Positions 1 through 8,750 of a DNA stretch of 64,000 nucleotides are shown one piece after another; position 1 is the first letter of the stretch; each line of letters opens with the position of its first letter. Source of the DNA: Paenibacillus polymyxa. Its GTDB lineage: Bacteria; Bacillota; Bacilli; Paenibacillales; Paenibacillaceae. The stretch covers positions 310,001 through 374,000 of the forward strand of contig NZ_JAGGNR010000008.1 in NCBI RefSeq assembly GCF_018614975.1, in the 5' to 3' direction. A model generated the notes under the pieces. It worked only from the letters and a program-made list of their open reading frames with translations, made no database searches and had not been told where the DNA came from. The translations under genes and the position numbers were made by a program.

Positions 1-11
1 TCCCGGGACTG

Positions 12-884
12 TTAACCTTTTACAGCACCTACCATTACGCCACTGATAAAGTACCGCTGCAACCACGGATATACAAGCAGGATCGGTAACGTGGAGAATA
101 TAACGCTGGCTGCTTTCAGACTCTCAGGCAGGACTTGAACGGCACCAATGCCTTCGTTCTGCATCAGTTCTGTAATCTGGTTCTGCTGAATCATCTGATA
201 CAACTTCAATTGCAAAGGATATATCTCAGGCTTGGTAATATACATCAGTGCATCCTGGAAACCATTCCAGCGTCCTACGGCGTAGAACAGGCTCAGTGTT
301 GCCATAACCGGAAGGGACAGCGGCAAGATAATGCGCATAAGTGTTCCGAAATGGCTGCTTCCATCAATTCCTGCTGCTTCTTCCAGACTTTCGGGAATAC
401 CTCGGAAGAAGGTAATGAGGATGATCATGTAAAACGGACTAATCAATCCAGGCAGAATAAGTCCCCATGTGCTGTCGAGTAGATGCAGATTTTTGATCAG
501 AATGTACTCGGGAATAATGCCCCCACTGAAGAACATCGTTACCACAATGACAAGCATGAACCACTTGCGCCCTTTCAGATTACTCTTCGCCAGTGGGTAA
601 GCTGCTGCAATGGTCATCGCCATGCTTAGCACCGTACTCAGGACGGTCAGCCATATCGTATAGATAAGAGAACGAATCATCGATCCATCTGCAAATACTT
701 TGGTATACGCCTCAAAGGATAACTCTTTGGGGAAAAAGGAAACCTCTCCTGAACCGATCGCCCGGTTTGAGCTTAGCGAGATCGCAATAATATGAATGAA
801 TGGTGCAAGACACAGCACCATCGTAATGACAATAAGAATGACGTTTACCGTGTTGAATATTCGATTCGCCGTGTTTTCAGACAT
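12..884 (-). CDS. ABC sugar transporter permease, CUT1 family (LplC/YtcP-like)
   Basis: Inner-membrane permease of a carbohydrate ABC importer, about 290 residues with six hydrophobic segments. The binding-protein-dependent transport signature lies near residues 165-190 (EEAAGIDGSSHFGTLMRIILP), where the EAAxxDG loop contacts the ATPase. The ATG at 884 is preferred over a GTG three codons upstream because an AAGGAG site lies 8 bases before the ATG and overlaps the GTG. It is the last gene of the set binding protein, LplB-like permease, LplC-like permease. No ATPase gene follows inside the window, which is usual for families that share an MsmX/MsmK-type ATPase. The closest family (LplC, YtcP, YesQ) handles pectic or other plant oligosaccharides; the actual substrate cannot be read from sequence. 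Confidence 0.9.
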   Translation of the reverse strand: MSENTANRIFNTVNVILIVITMVLCLAPFIHIIAISLSSNRAIGSGEVSFFPKELSFEAYTKVFADGSMIRSLIYTIWLTVLSTVLSMAMTIAAAYPLAKSNLKGRKWFMLVIVVTMFFSGGIIPEYILIKNLHLLDSTWGLILPGLISPFYMIILITFFRGIPESLEEAAGIDGSSHFGTLMRIILPLSLPVMATLSLFYAVGRWNGFQDALMYITKPEIYPLQLKLYQMIQQNQITELMQNEGIGAVQVLPESLKAASVIFSTLPILLVYPWLQRYFISGVMVGAVKG

Positions 885-922
885 TTCACTCACTCCTTAC
901 AGATCATATGTGATTCAATCCA

Positions 923-1825
923 CTACATAATGCTCTCATCGGTCAATTTCTTGGACGTATAGTTCGCTCCGAGTATGAAGACAAGTCCAACTAAAGCCTG
1001 GAACAAACCTACAGCTGTTGCGAGCGTAACCTGACCAGATTGTAAACCGACACGATAGACAAACGTGCTGAGCACATCCGAGTATTCACGTACAGCCACA
1101 TTTCCGATAATAAACGGTCGGTCGAACCCGATGGAGATCATGTTGCCGACATTGATGATCAATAAGGTAACAATCGTCGTTTTGATGCCTGGCAAGGAGA
1201 TGTGCCAGATTCTGCGTAGCCGACTTGCTCCATCCACTTCTGCCGCTTCGTACAGTTCCCGGTTAATCCCTGTCAGGGATGCCAGATACAGAATCGTACC
1301 CCAGCCAGCACTTTGCCACACGCCTACTGCAAGATACGTGAAGAGCCAATAGTTTTTGTCTGAAAGGAAAGGTAAAGGATCAAAGCCCATGCTCATCAAG
1401 ATATTGTTAATGAAACCGGATTGTGTACCGAATACCTGAAGTACGATCCCTCCAATAATCACCCACGAAATAAAGTGAGGAATGTACAGTAAGGTCTGTG
1501 CCAGCTTTTTGAACCAGGCCTTCTTCAGCTCGAACAATAAGATGGCCAGTACAAGTGGTGCCGGAAAGGAAACCAATAAATCCAGCATGTTAAGTACTAA
1601 AGTGTTGCGTAATGCAGTGTAAAATCCCTGATTTTGAAACACTTCTCTGAATGCATCTAGGCCAATCCACTCACTACCGGAGATCCCTTGAAAGAAGTTA
1701 AAATCCTTGAACGCAATCTGCACGCCATACATTGGCCCATACTTGAAAATAATGAAGTAGATCATGGGCAGCAGGAGCAACGCATATAGTTGCCAGTTTC
1801 TGCGGAAATAGATGCTTGTTTTCAT
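923..1825 (-). CDS. ABC sugar transporter permease, CUT1 family (LplB/YtcP partner)
   Basis: Partner permease of the same importer, about 300 residues. The first hydrophobic helix (LYALLLLPMIYFIIFKYGPM) is followed by five more, and the EAA loop reads YEAAEVDGASRLRRIWHISL. The ATG at 1825 is chosen because GGGGGGAAGG lies just upstream; the open frame extends five codons further, but that start would overlap the ribosome binding site. It ends about 38 bases before the LplC-like gene, so the two are co-translated from one transcript and form a heterodimeric channel. Family assignment is secure; substrate is unknown. Confidence 0.9.
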   Translation of the reverse strand: MKTSIYFRRNWQLYALLLLPMIYFIIFKYGPMYGVQIAFKDFNFFQGISGSEWIGLDAFREVFQNQGFYTALRNTLVLNMLDLLVSFPAPLVLAILLFELKKAWFKKLAQTLLYIPHFISWVIIGGIVLQVFGTQSGFINNILMSMGFDPLPFLSDKNYWLFTYLAVGVWQSAGWGTILYLASLTGINRELYEAAEVDGASRLRRIWHISLPGIKTTIVTLLIINVGNMISIGFDRPFIIGNVAVREYSDVLSTFVYRVGLQSGQVTLATAVGLFQALVGLVFILGANYTSKKLTDESIM

Positions 1826-1936
1826 AAACCTTCCCCCCATGTCATTCAGGATTCTTCATCAAGGCGATGTTACCATCACCTTAATGAAATCCCTGTTCTT
1901 TGTTGTCATACACATTAGATGTGAACTCTACTCTAC

Positions 1937-3538
1937 TTATTTCATCGCATTGTAAGCTTCTGTACGTTCATCCAGGATTGCTTGACCACCGCTTGCCATG
2001 TAATCCTTCATCATGCTGTCATACGTGGCTTCAAAATCAGCTGGTTTGGAAATGGTTGTTTTCACAAAGAACTCCATAAATTTGTCTTTCAGGCCGTTAC
2101 CGTAACGCGCTTCCGCCTCAATCGGTTTGGAGAAACGTACCGGTTGAATCGTGTCTGTGTTAGAAATGGCTACCGACTTGCGCATATCATCCCGATACTT
2201 CGACTCTACCTGTACGACATAAGCCTCTTCATTTTTCTTGTCATCCCCAACGTATTTACCATTGACGATAATGGCAATGTCACCGGAATTATAGATACGA
2301 CCTGCGATTTCAGGAGAAGCATCATCTTTGATCAGTGGTACACCATCCACAAGCTCATAGTTCTCATTTTCAACGCCGAATTGCAGGTCGAACAAGTTAT
2401 TGCCTGAAGCCATCCAATCCAGATATTTCATCGCTGCTTCCGCATTTTTGCTCGATTTCGGAATCATGACATACATCGCATTGGGCGCATATGCCGGTTT
2501 GGCGAATTTGCCTGCGGAGTTTTTGAATGCATCAATCGGTGTGATCACTGCATCAGGTTGATTGGTTTGCAGGTTTTTGTACGTACCAGAGATGTAGATC
2601 TCCCCCGCATCCTCGGTGTAGAATCCAACTTTGCCGTTAGATACATCTTCCCACAGCTTTTTCTTGTCTTTGTCGAGTCCAAAGTCCTTGCTCATTAATC
2701 CTTCATTATATAGTGTGTTCATATATTTAAGGGCGTCCTTGAATCCAGGTAATAATGTTGGATAGTCATTGGAACCCAGTTGTTGCGTTAATGTATATTT
2801 TTGTTCTTCCGTAAGTGGTTCAATGAATGACCAGATCAGGGGTTCATATTGAGCCGAGGCAATTGACATCCCCATTGGGATAAGTCCTGTGCCAACCTTA
2901 CCCGGATCTTTTTCCTTAAAGGCCTTCAGTGTTGTATGCAGCTCCTCAGCTGTCTCAGGTGAAGGCAATCCGAGCGCGTCCAGCCAGTCCTGACGAACAT
3001 AGGATGCGTACTTCCCAAGTACAAGACGTTTACCTGGAACCGCGAACTGTTGTCCATCGTATTGACCGTAGGCCAGCGTTTCATCTCCCAGGAACTTCTT
3101 CAGGTTAGGACCACTTTGATTGATCAGATCTGTAAGTTCGGTCAGACCTCCTTGCTCTGCATACCGGTTGAATGTTCCTGAGTCGTAGGTAAAGACGATA
3201 TCAGGGACTTCAGAGCCACTCGCCATCAGAACGTTAAGTTTCTGCACTTCCTCCGAGCGTGGTACTGGAACAAACTGAACATCGATGTTGTTTGGATCAC
3301 CAAACTTCTCTTGAATGAAGCGAGTCAGATAACTGTCCGAAATGGTGTAGCCCGCCGGAGTGTTTCCCCGATCGAAGATTTCTACTTTCAAAGTCGTTTT
3401 TTCCCCCGAACCCGACTCTCCTGATGAAGATGTTGATTCGCTTCCTGATGAACATGCAGATAATAATAGAGTGAATGCTGTTACCACTGCGAGGATTGAA
3501 CTTGCCTTGCCTGCCTTACGTCTTTGAAATAATCTCAT
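1937..3538 (-). CDS. Extracellular solute-binding lipoprotein of the sugar ABC importer
   Basis: High-affinity binding protein anchored on the outer face of the membrane. A lipoprotein signal peptide is visible: positive N-terminus (RLFQRRKAGK), hydrophobic core and lipobox LLSAC, followed by a Ser/Gly-rich tether. At about 530 residues it matches the large LplA/YtcQ-type binding proteins that pair with LplB/LplC permeases. The ATG at 3538 is preferred over a GTG seven codons upstream because AAAGGGGAAAGG precedes the ATG and lies inside the longer frame. It is the first gene of the three-gene transporter set and has a long AT-rich upstream region, so it probably has its own promoter, plausibly under the YesN-like regulator encoded immediately upstream. 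The ligand is not evident. Confidence 0.9.
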   Translation of the reverse strand: MRLFQRRKAGKASSILAVVTAFTLLLSACSSGSESTSSSGESGSGEKTTLKVEIFDRGNTPAGYTISDSYLTRFIQEKFGDPNNIDVQFVPVPRSEEVQKLNVLMASGSEVPDIVFTYDSGTFNRYAEQGGLTELTDLINQSGPNLKKFLGDETLAYGQYDGQQFAVPGKRLVLGKYASYVRQDWLDALGLPSPETAEELHTTLKAFKEKDPGKVGTGLIPMGMSIASAQYEPLIWSFIEPLTEEQKYTLTQQLGSNDYPTLLPGFKDALKYMNTLYNEGLMSKDFGLDKDKKKLWEDVSNGKVGFYTEDAGEIYISGTYKNLQTNQPDAVITPIDAFKNSAGKFAKPAYAPNAMYVMIPKSSKNAEAAMKYLDWMASGNNLFDLQFGVENENYELVDGVPLIKDDASPEIAGRIYNSGDIAIIVNGKYVGDDKKNEEAYVVQVESKYRDDMRKSVAISNTDTIQPVRFSKPIEAEARYGNGLKDKFMEFFVKTTISKPADFEATYDSMMKDYMASGGQAILDERTEAYNAMK

Positions 3539-3870
3539 TTGACCTTTCCCCTTTCGCACACTCTCTGAATGAATTCACATGATTGCCACTCCACTTTGTT
3601 CATCCCATTTTGTTGCACCTGTGAATGTCACCAATCATTACATATGATCTGATATTTAGACAATAAACTATTTTCAAAATGTAAAATTCACGGTTTTTAA
3701 GTTAAATCCCGTGATATATAAACATATTTCCTGACAATATACAATTTTCACACCTTTTATGTTAACTATAATAACAAACAATGTTGTATTATGTTTGATT
3801 TCTCATACACATTCTGGCATCACCCAGCTTGCAATAATCCTTTTTCCATTAAATCTCTCTTCAAAAAATG

Positions 3871-3898
3871 AAAAAGAGACCACATCTTATGTGATCTC
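3871..3898 (-). terminator. Rho-independent terminator
   Basis: Read on the minus strand: a 10-bp stem GAGATCACAT / ATGTGGTCTC (one G-U pair), loop AAG, then TTTTTC. It separates the regulator transcript from the downstream binding-protein gene. Confidence 0.75.
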
Positions 3899-4003
3899 CT
3901 TGTTTAGCAACACGTGTAGAACGATTCGACGCACTAATTCCTCGGCGGAAGATTAAACTTCACTTGACCAAACAACATATCGATGGCATTTCCCGCACGT
4001 AAA

Positions 4004-4059
4004 AAATCTCCTGCAAAGGACGATAAGGTACAGACCTTATTCCCTCATACAGGAGATTT
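4004..4059 (-). terminator. Compound hairpin downstream of the YesN-like regulator
   Basis: Outer arms AAATCTCCTG (4004-4013) and CAGGAGATTT (4050-4059) are perfect inverted repeats. An inner stem ATAAGGT / ACCTTAT (4023-4029, 4034-4040) closes a four-base loop, and a five-pair stem with one G-U lies between them on the minus strand. In the minus direction the 3' arm runs directly into a T-run, so it could act as a terminator 70 bases after the regulator stop codon. It could also be a structured RNA element. Confidence 0.45.
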
Positions 4060-4127
4060 CATAGATACCTCTGTGATTATTGGATTTCACCCGATACTTG
4101 GATGTCCGAACACGACCCCTACCGTTA

Positions 4128-6368
4128 TTAATCCCCTTGTTTCCCACTCTGCTTGCGATAATCCCCTGGTGTCACGCCCATAATCCGTTTAAATACTCTG
4201 CCGAAAGAGATGGCATTGGCATAGCCCACTTGCAGAGCAATATCCTGCACAGCCATATCGGATGCAGACAACAGACGGCAGGCCTTTTCGACCCTCAGTT
4301 TCACCAAAAAATCAACAAACTTCATCTCAAACTCTTCCTTGAACAGATAACTCGCATATTTGCCCGAGATTTGGAACCGATCACTCAGATGTTTCAGCGA
4401 CAGATCCGGATCATCAAAATGCTCTTCAATATAAATCCGCAGCTCGTTGATCATCGCGCGATGACTTTTCGTTTCATTTACAGACACATAATTGCGATAA
4501 ACCTCTTTAAGCCATTCCTGCAAAATCTCTTGAATCCCCTCCAGTGTCTCCACCTGCTGGATATCACTGCGAAGACGAGTCAGGATTTCCTCGGCAAATT
4601 GGCTTTGCAACCGCTCAGACAGTTCCCCGAATTCACGGGACAACATCTGGATTAACGCCTGCAGCAACATGCGAATATCGTTATCTGTAATCTGATCTTC
4701 ATTAAACGCAACAAACATCTGATCCAGCTGCGTTCGCCAACCATCGCCGGTTAGTCTGAATTCACGGACAAAGTCTGCGAGCATCTGCAAATACTTGTAC
4801 GATTGCAGCTCAATACGATCCGGCAGTTGCTCACTGAGAACGATCGCATCTTTACCAAGGGTAAGTCTATGCTGCAAACCCGCATCTGCACTCGCATAGG
4901 ATCGAGTAATTTCCTCCCAACCTGAAACGGTTCGTCCAATCCCGAACGTAAACCGGAGGCGGAAGTTCTCCGCAATCCACATATGCATCTGCTTGGCCAG
5001 ATCCATAAGCAATTCACGGTCCAGTCCTTCCTGCTCATCCGAAGCAATCACCACAATAAGCCTGCGGTTCCCAAACCATTCAGCCCAACCGCCGAACCGG
5101 GTCTCATTCTGCACAAGTTCTTCCACTACGTTCATGAGCGCAATCTTCAGAATATTCTGATTGGTCGAGAGATCGTCACCATTCATCTCCGCAATGAGGA
5201 CAGCAACACTCTTCGGTTCCATGAATCGTTCCTCTAGCGGTTGCAGATGGTGAAGTCGCTGACGGAACGAATCCATTCGCTCTCCTTCCATTAGATCAAC
5301 AAGCAACTGTCTGCGATGAATCAGCAAGTTTTCATGATGTTGTTTCTCATAGTCAACCGTTTGAGCAATCAGATGTTCCAGCGCACGATCGATGAGTGCC
5401 AGTTCATCCTTGACGGATGGTGCTGCTTCATCCTCTTCGGCATGTGGCTGTAACGCCTGAATTCGATTCATGATCAGCTGGATGGGCCGCGTATTTCTGC
5501 GAGTAATGTAGATCAGTCCCGCCACCGCACCAACAATCGTTAATAATCCAATACCGATCCACACATAGGAAACAAGCGATACCCATGAATACAGTTGCCC
5601 GGATTGAATGCCACTCTCAAAGACCAGACCAAGCTTGTCCGCAGTCACCCGATTAAGGATTTCACCTGCTGATGGATCCATTTGATGTGCGGTATAGATC
5701 AGATTATCACTCTTGTCCCGAACCTGAAGAACAGATAACTTTTCATTTGTCATGTTATCAATCTGGCGTTCTACTGCATACATGCGGATGGTAATGACGA
5801 GCAGTCCTTCCCCGCCCCACGGTAAAGGAAGCCACTTATTCATGCTAATCACCTGTGAAGGTACGTCGAAGGAACGTTCTTTATAATCACGTGGCAGATT
5901 CCAACCGAGGTTCTCCCGATCTTTCAAGGCTTGCTCAATATAGGCGCGATCTTCGAAATCTTCCAAACGCATCATGCCTCTGGGCGTAAGAATCTGGGAA
6001 TCGGACATACGATAGAGATAAATGGATTGAATCATATCCTGCTGATCCAGCATACGTCCCAGCCCACTTGCCGCATCATAGATGAACTGACTCGATAATT
6101 GTCCCTGTCCAGCTTCCAGAAAGCGACTATATGTCTTGTTCGCACCAATGTCTTCAAGCAACCGAAGTTCAATGTCGCTTAGCGAGCGCTCCAGTGTATC
6201 CACGATATAGCGGGTGGAGATCATGTCGGCTTTTTGTGTCTCGTTACGTGAGAGTTCGTTGACAATCAGGAAGGAGAGAAAGATCAGAATGGAAATCGTA
6301 AGCAGAAAAATAGGAAAATACGAATACATCAACTTGGTGTGCCAATTCCGCTTCAGATTTACTTTCAT
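4128..6368 (-). CDS. Membrane-anchored AraC-family regulator (YesN/YtdP-like, sensor plus HTH_18)
   Basis: One-component membrane regulator of about 745 residues. A first transmembrane helix near residues 13-36, an extracytoplasmic sensor region to about 265, and a second helix (near YVWIGIGLLTIVGAVAGLIY) lead to a long cytoplasmic linker. The C-terminal 100 residues form two AraC-type helix-turn-helix motifs (DLSLKHLSDRFQISGKYAS; VQDIALQVGYANAISFGRVF) with the typical ending GVTPGDYRKQ. The ATG at 6368 follows an AAGGAG site by 9 bases. Regulators of this design are encoded beside LplABC/YtcP-type importers and control them, which fits the importer downstream. It starts 21 bases after the MFS gene and probably shares its transcript. 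The sensed ligand is unknown. Confidence 0.88.
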   Translation of the reverse strand: MKVNLKRNWHTKLMYSYFPIFLLTISILIFLSFLIVNELSRNETQKADMISTRYIVDTLERSLSDIELRLLEDIGANKTYSRFLEAGQGQLSSQFIYDAASGLGRMLDQQDMIQSIYLYRMSDSQILTPRGMMRLEDFEDRAYIEQALKDRENLGWNLPRDYKERSFDVPSQVISMNKWLPLPWGGEGLLVITIRMYAVERQIDNMTNEKLSVLQVRDKSDNLIYTAHQMDPSAGEILNRVTADKLGLVFESGIQSGQLYSWVSLVSYVWIGIGLLTIVGAVAGLIYITRRNTRPIQLIMNRIQALQPHAEEDEAAPSVKDELALIDRALEHLIAQTVDYEKQHHENLLIHRRQLLVDLMEGERMDSFRQRLHHLQPLEERFMEPKSVAVLIAEMNGDDLSTNQNILKIALMNVVEELVQNETRFGGWAEWFGNRRLIVVIASDEQEGLDRELLMDLAKQMHMWIAENFRLRFTFGIGRTVSGWEEITRSYASADAGLQHRLTLGKDAIVLSEQLPDRIELQSYKYLQMLADFVREFRLTGDGWRTQLDQMFVAFNEDQITDNDIRMLLQALIQMLSREFGELSERLQSQFAEEILTRLRSDIQQVETLEGIQEILQEWLKEVYRNYVSVNETKSHRAMINELRIYIEEHFDDPDLSLKHLSDRFQISGKYASYLFKEEFEMKFVDFLVKLRVEKACRLLSASDMAVQDIALQVGYANAISFGRVFKRIMGVTPGDYRKQSGKQGD

Positions 6369-6389
6369 AGGCTCCAACTCCTTCCATCT

Positions 6390-7613
6390 CTATTCTAATG
6401 AGTATGCTCTTCTCTGTTCTTTGGCCTGCCTGCTGACGATATACAGAATCACTGATCCTAGTGCCGCACTGATCGTGCAAGCCAGGTACATCAGTGATGG
6501 ACCGCCGGAATCGAGTAAATATCCGTTAAGCATATTACCAACAATTCCACCCAGGCCAGCAAACACCATGTTAAATAAACTTTGACCTGTGGCCTGCATT
6601 TCCCGTCCCGTAACCGATGCCACATATTCCACTGCTGCTATATAAAAGAATCCGAAGGATAAACCATGCAGCACCTGAACGCCAATCATGACCTCAGGCG
6701 TCGGCCATAGCCATTGTATCCCCCAACGTAACATATACGCCCCGGCTGCAAGCAGCATCGTCCGTTCATGTCCCCATTTTCGGAGTATAAATGCCGCTGC
6801 CAACATGGATGGAACATTGGTGATCGATGCAAGCAACAGCGCTGTACCTGTCATCGTCACAGAACCGCCAGCCATCTGAAATGAAATAACAAAAAAGGAG
6901 TTAAACGCAGTGAGCGTTTGGTTAACCAGGAAACAACCTGTTAGAAATAGAAGGAATGTCCGGTTTCGGAGCAATCTTGCCAAACCTACGGAGAAGGTTA
7001 CCGAGGACGAGGATATGCTCGTCTGCCGGGGAAGTGTACTTGCCAGTATGGCGCTCAGAATGTTAAACAGGAGAAAAGGCAGCCATAACATGTGAATGGA
7101 AAACTGGGAGAGATACATCCCTGCGGCAAATCCACCAACTCCCGTTCCTATGCTGCCGAAGAGTCGGATCATGCCATATGATGTATTGGCTGTTCTCGCG
7201 GCAGTAACCGCATAAGAGTCAGCCACGGGTATTTGAGTCACTTGGAATATAGTGCATAAAGTATAAATCAATATTAATATAATGTACACTTGAATATTGT
7301 AGAAGTACGCTAACGATGCAGGAACAAGCAGGCTTATTACCAGTACGAACCGTGTCTTTTTAAACTTATCTACCAGAATTCCCCATATAGGTTGAAGAAT
7401 AATAGATACAAGTGTGCCAAACGCCATAATAAATCCGGTTTCTTTACTGGAAAAACCTTGTGCAACCAATATGGGATTAATGTACGGGTTAAACATCCCC
7501 CCGGCAAGCCCCATAAACAGATATAGGCCCTGCAATTGGAGTAAAACACGTTTTGCATCATTGGAATCGGCTGTTGTTTTCTCTGTGTAAGCCTTCATAT
7601 GTCTACTTCTCAT
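6390..7613 (-). CDS. MFS transporter, possible sugar/organic-solute permease
   Basis: About 407 residues with roughly 12 hydrophobic helices. The motif-A-like loop between TM2 and TM3 reads GILVDKFKKTR. The start QGLYLFMGLAGGMFNPYI resembles the MFS_1-like/LacY-type branch more than the drug-efflux branch. The ATG at 7613 sits 6 bases after GGATGGAG; an ATG four codons earlier lacks spacing to its site. It follows the ROK kinase by 49 bases and precedes the membrane regulator by 21. The context suggests uptake of a sugar or sugar derivative that the adjacent ROK kinase phosphorylates (inference); substrate unknown. Confidence 0.82.
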   Translation of the reverse strand: MRSRHMKAYTEKTTADSNDAKRVLLQLQGLYLFMGLAGGMFNPYINPILVAQGFSSKETGFIMAFGTLVSIILQPIWGILVDKFKKTRFVLVISLLVPASLAYFYNIQVYIILILIYTLCTIFQVTQIPVADSYAVTAARTANTSYGMIRLFGSIGTGVGGFAAGMYLSQFSIHMLWLPFLLFNILSAILASTLPRQTSISSSSVTFSVGLARLLRNRTFLLFLTGCFLVNQTLTAFNSFFVISFQMAGGSVTMTGTALLLASITNVPSMLAAAFILRKWGHERTMLLAAGAYMLRWGIQWLWPTPEVMIGVQVLHGLSFGFFYIAAVEYVASVTGREMQATGQSLFNMVFAGLGGIVGNMLNGYLLDSGGPSLMYLACTISAALGSVILYIVSRQAKEQRRAYSLE

Positions 7614-7662
7614 CCGGATCTCCATCCTTTATTTCTGTAGTTGCTTCGCCTATTCTCTATTT

Positions 7663-8715
7663 TTATGTGCGCGCTAGACTCCACTTGATGGCAGCCAATG
7701 CCCCGATTGCTCCTGCTTTGTTCCCCAGTTCAGCTACAGCTAAAAGTGTAGGCAGAACACTGTAACGTTGGAGGCGTGTGCGCACTTCATTTAGATAATA
7801 GGATGGGTTGGATGCAGCCACGCCACCACCGATCACGATAATGGAAGGATTGAGTAAAGCCGAAATATTCGCCAGACCTCCAGCCATATAACGCATGGGT
7901 AGTTCAAGAATCTCCAGTGCAGCAAGATCACCTGACTCGGCTGCTTTGAATACATGCCTGGCTTCGATTTGTTCGGCTTCCCCTCCTGCCAGACTCATGA
8001 TCAGGGATAAGGTACTTCCCTTTCCAGCAGCAAAATAACGCCTTGCCTGTTCGGTAATTCCCGTACCTGAAGTCACTTGCTCAAATACGCCAAAGGAATC
8101 CGCATCTGCAACGTAACCGGTATGAAGCCCTTCGTCTCCTGCAATGAAATGCCCAATCTCACCTGCTGCTCCATTCTGGCCGCTGTAGAGCTGTCCATTC
8201 AGGATAAGAGCAGCTCCAATACCTGTTCCAACCGTGACCATCACACAGTGTTGATGTCCCTGCGCTGCCCCTTGATCATATTCTCCCATTGCAGCCAGAT
8301 TCACATCATTGTCCAACAAGATATTTCCGCTGTAATACTGCGCAATCACAGGTCGAATATCATGCTCAGGCCACTGAAAAGCTGGAGCATTTCGCAATAT
8401 CCCTTCCTCCTGCAGAATCACACCAGGAAATCCCAAGCCTGCACCGGAAAGTTGATCCAGACTACATCCAACTTCGCGACAGAACGTTTCCAATTCAGCG
8501 AATAACCATTGGAAGAATTCATCCGGCTGATCACTGGCACGCGTAGGCAAGATACGTTCATGAACTCCACTTCCCGCCTGTTGTGATGATAAGAGCATTA
8601 ATGTTTTGGTGCCTCCAATGTCAATACCTGCAATCCAGCCGGATGGATCATCCCCACCCATACCATTCTGATTGGATTGATAATCATTACTTACGTTTTT
8701 CACGGACTCTGTCAT
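7663..8715 (-). CDS. ROK-family sugar kinase without the canonical zinc motif
   Basis: 350 residues. The phosphate-1 ATP motif is clear (AGIDIGGTKTLMLL, residues about 29-42), with a catalytic-region Asp in LLDNDVNLAAMGEY and the VTVGTGIGAA adenosine motif. GEIGHF supplies the usual His, but the following CxCGxxGCxE zinc site is missing; the aligned stretch is SFGVFEQVTSG without cysteines. There is no N-terminal helix-turn-helix, so this is a kinase-type rather than repressor-type ROK protein. The ATG at 8715 has GAGGAGG upstream. It lies 35 bases after the ROK repressor and is presumably repressed by it. Probable role: ATP-dependent phosphorylation of an imported hexose or amino sugar. Activity without zinc is uncertain. 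Confidence 0.85.
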   Translation of the reverse strand: MTESVKNVSNDYQSNQNGMGGDDPSGWIAGIDIGGTKTLMLLSSQQAGSGVHERILPTRASDQPDEFFQWLFAELETFCREVGCSLDQLSGAGLGFPGVILQEEGILRNAPAFQWPEHDIRPVIAQYYSGNILLDNDVNLAAMGEYDQGAAQGHQHCVMVTVGTGIGAALILNGQLYSGQNGAAGEIGHFIAGDEGLHTGYVADADSFGVFEQVTSGTGITEQARRYFAAGKGSTLSLIMSLAGGEAEQIEARHVFKAAESGDLAALEILELPMRYMAGGLANISALLNPSIIVIGGGVAASNPSYYLNEVRTRLQRYSVLPTLLAVAELGNKAGAIGALAAIKWSLART

Positions 8716-8750
8716 CCCTTTCCCTCCTCACATGTTGTATATTCAATCTC

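Larger units (their letters stand above)
3539..4127. other. Intergenic region between YesN-like regulator and transporter operon
   Basis: About 590 bases without a convincing gene. The 3560-3790 part is AT-rich and should hold the promoter of the binding-protein gene. A minus-strand terminator lies at 3871-3898 and a second large hairpin at 4004-4059. Between them the minus strand carries an orphan open stretch of 36 codons that ends in a stop near 3934. It looks protein-like (it includes FLRAGNAIDMLFGQ) but has no start codon of its own, so it may be a gene remnant. Confidence 0.5.

Noticed and set aside
4080..4655. 191-codon open frame on the plus strand
   Set aside because: It lies antisense to the well-supported C-terminal AraC domain on the minus strand, has no ribosome binding site, and its composition is that of a shadow frame.
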